Positions 37,193-40,153 of a stretch of DNA of 40,153 bases are shown here, piece by piece. The stretch's first letter is position 1, and every line of letters starts with the position of its first letter. This stretch comes from Candidatus Viridilinea mediisalina. GTDB taxonomy: Bacteria; Chloroflexota; Chloroflexia; Chloroflexales; Chloroflexaceae. A model generated the notes under the pieces. It ran no database searches and had not been told where the DNA came from. It saw nothing but the letters and a program-made list of their open reading frames with translations. Made by a program: the position numbers and the translations under genes. The DNA is taken from assembly GCF_002532535.1 (NCBI RefSeq), contig NZ_NQWI01000043.1, positions 1 through 40,153 on the forward strand. The letters are read 5' to 3'.

Positions 37193-39943
37193 ATGCCCAA
37201 CGAACTTGTTGCCACGGTGGCTCTCCGTGCTAGCTTAGGGCCACATAGACCTGCTGTACTCTCCTATCGCGTGCCGCAGCATCTGTGCGCCCAACTCCGC
37301 CCTGGTCAGTTGGTCTGGGTGCCGCTGCGTCGTAGCCGCGTGCAGGGGGTGGTGTTGCAGCTTGAGCCAGCCGATGCGCTCGCGGGGGCGCTGCGTGAAC
37401 TGGATGATCTGGCCGATCATGAGCTTAGCCTTACTCCGGCGGGGCTGAAGTTGGCCCCGTGGCTGGCCACCACCTACCACGCGCCGCTCTATGATGCGCT
37501 GGCGTTGCTGCTGCCGCCCGGGGTGGCCCAGGAATCTGAACCAACGTGGAGGGCTACCCCCACAGGTTTGGCCGCAGAACTGGGTGCCCTGCCTGAACGC
37601 GAACGGTCTGTACTCTACTATTTGCGTCTGCATGGTGAACAGGGGGAGCGGGCTTTGCGCCGGGTGTTGCGTGGGGCCGATGCGGAGTTGCGCGCTACCT
37701 ATGCGGCCCTCGCCGAGCGCGGCTTTGTGGCCCGTGGGACCAAAGCTTCACGCCCGGCTGTGCGCCCGCGCATGGTGCGCTGCGCCCGCCTCGCCATTTC
37801 CACCGCTGAACTTGAAGCCGCCCTCGAATCCTTGTCCCGCGCCCCGCGCCAAGCCGCCGTGCTGCGCTGGTTGGCTCAACAGAGCACCGCCGTGCCGTTG
37901 AGCAGCATCACCGCCGCGACCCAAGCCAGTAGCACCACCCTGCGCGAGTTGGAACGGCGTGGCTTGGTGCAGCTTGAAAGCCAAGAGCAGCGTCGCGATC
38001 CTTTGGCCAATACTCCGACTAGCTCCGACCAGCCCCCCATGCTTACCGCCGACCAGCAAAGAGCCTATACGACCATTGTGGCTGTATTGGAACATAGGAG
38101 ACAGGAAAGAGATTCTCGTGGCCTTGCACGAGAAGACCAACGTCAGCAGTATGGCGACGCCAAAAACTGCGGTGCCTGCGCCCCTCTCCCGCCACGCGGG
38201 AGAGGCGGCGCCATGCCCTTCGACAAGCTCAGGGACCGCTTGCCGAAGGGGGTAGGGGGTGAGGGCCATCTAGAGCTTCCCAATGACCTGTCCACAATGC
38301 GCGATCAGGTGGGTGCAGATGTTCCATCCGCAACCTTCCTGCTCCACGGTGTCACTGGCAGCGGTAAAACCGAAGTCTACCTGCGGGTGATTGCGCGGGC
38401 GTTACGTTTGGGCCGTCAGGCGTTGGTCTTGGTGCCTGAGATTGCCCTGACGGCTCAGTTGGTGCGCCGTTTTGCCGCCCGTTTTCCTGGCCAGCTTGCG
38501 GTGCTGCACAGTGCCTTGGGCTTGGGGGAACGCTATGATGAATGGCGACGCCTGCGCCGTGGTGAAGCCCGGGTGGCCATCGGCTCGCGCTCGGCAGTCT
38601 TTGCGCCCCTGCCCGATCTTGGGCTGATTGTGGTAGACGAAGAGCATGAGTTGAGCTATAAGCATGACAGTAGTCCGCGTTACCACGCCCGCGATGTGGC
38701 GCTCCAGTTGGCGGCCTTGACTGGCAGTGTGACCATTTTGGGCAGTGCGACGCCTGCGGTCGAGAGTTTCCAACGGGCGCAGCAGGGCGATTATCAGTTG
38801 CTGACCTTGCATGAACGTGTGGGGGGCAGCATCGGAGTTGATGGGCTGCCCCGTTCGCAAGCCTTGCCGCTGCCCCGTGTGCGGATTGTAGATATGCGCC
38901 ACGAGTTGCAGGAAGGCAACCGTTCGATCTTCAGCCAAGCCCTGCAACAGGCGCTGCGTACTAGTTTAGAGCGCAATGAGCAGAGTATTCTTTTCCTCAA
39001 CCGGCGTGGTGCCGCCTCGTTCATCCTCTGCCGCGATTGTGGCCATATCATCGGGTGCGAGAACTGTTCCAGTGCCATGACCGTTCACTATGATGAGCAT
39101 GATCATGAGCAGACCCAGGCAGCGAGTAGCACCCTGATCTGCCACTCCTGTGCTGCGCGTGCGCCCATGCCCTACATCTGCCCCGCATGCCTGAGTCGGC
39201 GCATCCGCAGCTTTGGGATTGGCACCCAGCGTGTGGTAGAAGAGGTGACCGCCCTGCTACCCAACGCGCGTGTCTTGCGTTGGGATCGTGACAGTTCAGG
39301 TGGCAAAGGAGCCCACGAGCGCATGTTGGATGCAATGCTGCATGGCGAGGTTGACATCCTCGTCGGCACCCAGATGATCGCCAAAGGGCTCGATCTGCCC
39401 CTCGTCGGCTTGGTGGGGGTTGTCGCTGCCGACACCGGCTTGCACCTGCCCGACTTTCGTAGCGGCGAACGGGCCTTTCAGTTACTAACCCAAGTGGCGG
39501 GGCGGGCAGGCAGGCGCAGCGCGGAGGGCCAGGTGATCATCCAGAGCTACGACCCGGAGCACTATGCGTTGCGGGCAGCCCAAGAACACGACTATGCCGC
39601 CTTCTTCAGCCAAGAGATCGCCTTCCGGCGCGAGACGGGCTATCCGCCCTTTAGTCGTCTTGTGCGCTTCATCCATGCCGCGAGCGACGCAGCACGGGCC
39701 CAGCGTGAAGCAGAACATCTCGCCGCGCAGCTTGAACGATCCATTAAACAACGCAAACTCAACGGCTGGGGCATCGTCGGCCCGGCCCCCGCCTGCATCC
39801 AACGCAGCCGTGGGCGCTGGCGCTGGCACCTCATCCTGCGCGTACCGAGCCACGCCCAAGAAGCAGCCTTGCACAACCTGCTTGATGACCTGCTTCCGGC
39901 CCCCGGATGGATCGTTGATGTAGACCCGGTGCATGTCTTGTAA
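37193..39943 (+). CDS. priA: Primosomal protein N' (PriA helicase) with repeat-derived insertion
   Basis: PriA restarts stalled replication forks. The protein has 916 residues, longer than the usual about 700-850. The N-terminal DNA-binding domain (RVPQHLCAQLRPGQLVWVPL) and a winged helix lead to TADQQRAYTTIVAVLE. An additional segment of about 75 residues follows (about 305-380). Then come Walker A GVTGSGKTEVYL (Lys392), DEEH (LIVVDEEHELSYKHD), zinc cysteines in CRDCGH, CENCSS, CHSCA and CPACLS, and motifs LVGTQMIAKGLD and QVAGRAGR. The reading frame is intact. It lies 52 bp beyond the TnpB element, whose presumed guide sequence lies in this gap. Confidence 0.95.
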   Translation: MPNELVATVALRASLGPHRPAVLSYRVPQHLCAQLRPGQLVWVPLRRSRVQGVVLQLEPADALAGALRELDDLADHELSLTPAGLKLAPWLATTYHAPLYDALALLLPPGVAQESEPTWRATPTGLAAELGALPERERSVLYYLRLHGEQGERALRRVLRGADAELRATYAALAERGFVARGTKASRPAVRPRMVRCARLAISTAELEAALESLSRAPRQAAVLRWLAQQSTAVPLSSITAATQASSTTLRELERRGLVQLESQEQRRDPLANTPTSSDQPPMLTADQQRAYTTIVAVLEHRRQERDSRGLAREDQRQQYGDAKNCGACAPLPPRGRGGAMPFDKLRDRLPKGVGGEGHLELPNDLSTMRDQVGADVPSATFLLHGVTGSGKTEVYLRVIARALRLGRQALVLVPEIALTAQLVRRFAARFPGQLAVLHSALGLGERYDEWRRLRRGEARVAIGSRSAVFAPLPDLGLIVVDEEHELSYKHDSSPRYHARDVALQLAALTGSVTILGSATPAVESFQRAQQGDYQLLTLHERVGGSIGVDGLPRSQALPLPRVRIVDMRHELQEGNRSIFSQALQQALRTSLERNEQSILFLNRRGAASFILCRDCGHIIGCENCSSAMTVHYDEHDHEQTQAASSTLICHSCAARAPMPYICPACLSRRIRSFGIGTQRVVEEVTALLPNARVLRWDRDSSGGKGAHERMLDAMLHGEVDILVGTQMIAKGLDLPLVGLVGVVAADTGLHLPDFRSGERAFQLLTQVAGRAGRRSAEGQVIIQSYDPEHYALRAAQEHDYAAFFSQEIAFRRETGYPPFSRLVRFIHAASDAARAQREAEHLAAQLERSIKQRKLNGWGIVGPAPACIQRSRGRWRWHLILRVPSHAQEAALHNLLDDLLPAPGWIVDVDPVHVL
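38179..38290 (+). repeat. Palindromic repeat family F inside priA (F2), carrying a nested TTCGACAAGCTCAG segment
   Basis: CGCCCCTCTCCCGCCACGCG and GGGAGAGG match the palindrome of F1, and GTAGGGGGTGAGGGCCATCT matches its tail. Between them lies CCTTCGACAAGCTCAGGGAC with CGCTTGCCGAAGG, related to the family A interior arms. The frame of priA stays open through it, adding a Gly/Pro/Arg-rich loop just ahead of Walker A. Confidence 0.85.
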
Positions 39944-39962
39944 GCGGCTGCGCCTTCCAATT

Positions 39963-40029
39963 CCAAACCCCGTTTATTGTTCCGTGTTGGCGGCGAAGCC
40001 GCCAACACGGAACAATAAACGGGGTTTGG
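39963..40029. repeat. Palindrome family C, copy C4 (perfect 32-bp arms)
   Basis: CCAAACCCCGTTTATTGTTC continues to GGCGGC, then GAA, then the exact reverse complement ending GGGGTTTGG. It starts 19 bp after the priA stop and may form its transcript end. A further small hairpin GGGGC-TAC-GCCCC follows at 40028-40040. Confidence 0.95.
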
Positions 40030-40045
40030 GGCTACGCCCCACATG

Positions 40046-40091
40046 AATGCGCGGTGGGGCATGGGCGACAGCCCATGCCCCACCGCGCATT
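40046..40091. repeat. Perfect palindrome, 21-bp arms
   Basis: AATGCGCGGTGGGGCATGGGC, GACA, then the exact reverse complement. A TATGAT-like -10 follows at 40094. The last 60 bp of the window hold no complete gene that I can identify. Confidence 0.9.
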
Positions 40092-40153
40092 TTATGATAG
40101 AATAACGCTGCACATGTCTTCCGCCCCAAAGCAAGAGATTAGACCCCCATCAT

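Overview
The window looks like a chromosomal segment of a filamentous anoxygenic phototroph of the Chloroflexota, order Chloroflexales (an Oscillochloris/Chloroploca-like organism would fit). The reasons are a PucC/LhaA-type bacteriochlorophyll-family transporter, moderately high GC, many soluble GAF/PAS and STAS-type signalling proteins, a SARP-AAA-TPR giant regulator, and intergenic spaces full of palindromic and terminal-inverted-repeat elements. The taxonomic call is inference; there is no rRNA here. No tRNA or rRNA gene, CRISPR array or prophage was recognised.

Layout. 0-2.3 kb: a membrane-anchored degenerate NTPase with a Pro/Thr repeat tail. 2.4-4.2 kb: a short-chain polyprenyl diphosphate synthase divergent from an orphan BlaI/MecI-type repressor. 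4.3-7.2 kb: RimO, YajQ and a RodZ-like protein on the minus strand. 7.3-10.3 kb: a DsbA-like lipoprotein, the PucC-family transporter and a HTH regulator with a C-terminal helical domain. 10.5-13.7 kb: a cystathionine gamma-synthase/lyase-type enzyme coupled to a PIG-L deacetylase, then a MoxR ATPase. 13.7-14.4 kb: gene-free repeat nest. 14.4-16.5 kb: a sigma-like/zinc-finger anti-sigma-like membrane fusion. 16.5-20.6 kb: a secreted clan-A-type glycoside hydrolase translationally coupled to a soluble histidine kinase. 20.8-24.1 kb: the SARP-family regulator. 24.1-24.45 kb: a non-coding stretch able to fold. 24.45-25.4 kb: HNH nuclease and YraN. 25.5-28.6 kb: RfbB, PurE and PurK. 28.6-35.7 kb: a signalling locus, described below. 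35.9-37.1 kb: a TnpB element. 37.2-39.9 kb: PriA, followed by long perfect palindromes.

The most interesting biology is the minus-strand locus 35731->28622. In transcription order it encodes a four-repeat MshEN-like protein, a SiaB/slr1658-like GHKL protein with a damaged ATP site, a slr1659-like STAS domain fused to a methyltransferase, a SiaA-like dCache-HAMP-PP2C phosphatase, an intact SiaB-like protein, a stand-alone STAS protein and a class III nucleotide cyclase. I read it as a SiaABC-like partner-switching system that carries two kinase/STAS pairs. One pair looks switchable, with a phosphorylatable Ser and an intact N box and G box. The other looks locked: Glu replaces the Ser, the kinase-like partner is damaged, and the STAS is fused to an enzyme. 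The outputs would be a cyclase and a methyltransferase instead of the usual GGDEF protein.

The second theme is repeats. At least seven dispersed families occur in one 40 kb window. They include a 102-bp MITE whose empty site survives next to it, one element nested inside another, and a palindromic repeat inserted in frame into two unrelated proteins (PriA and the SARP regulator).
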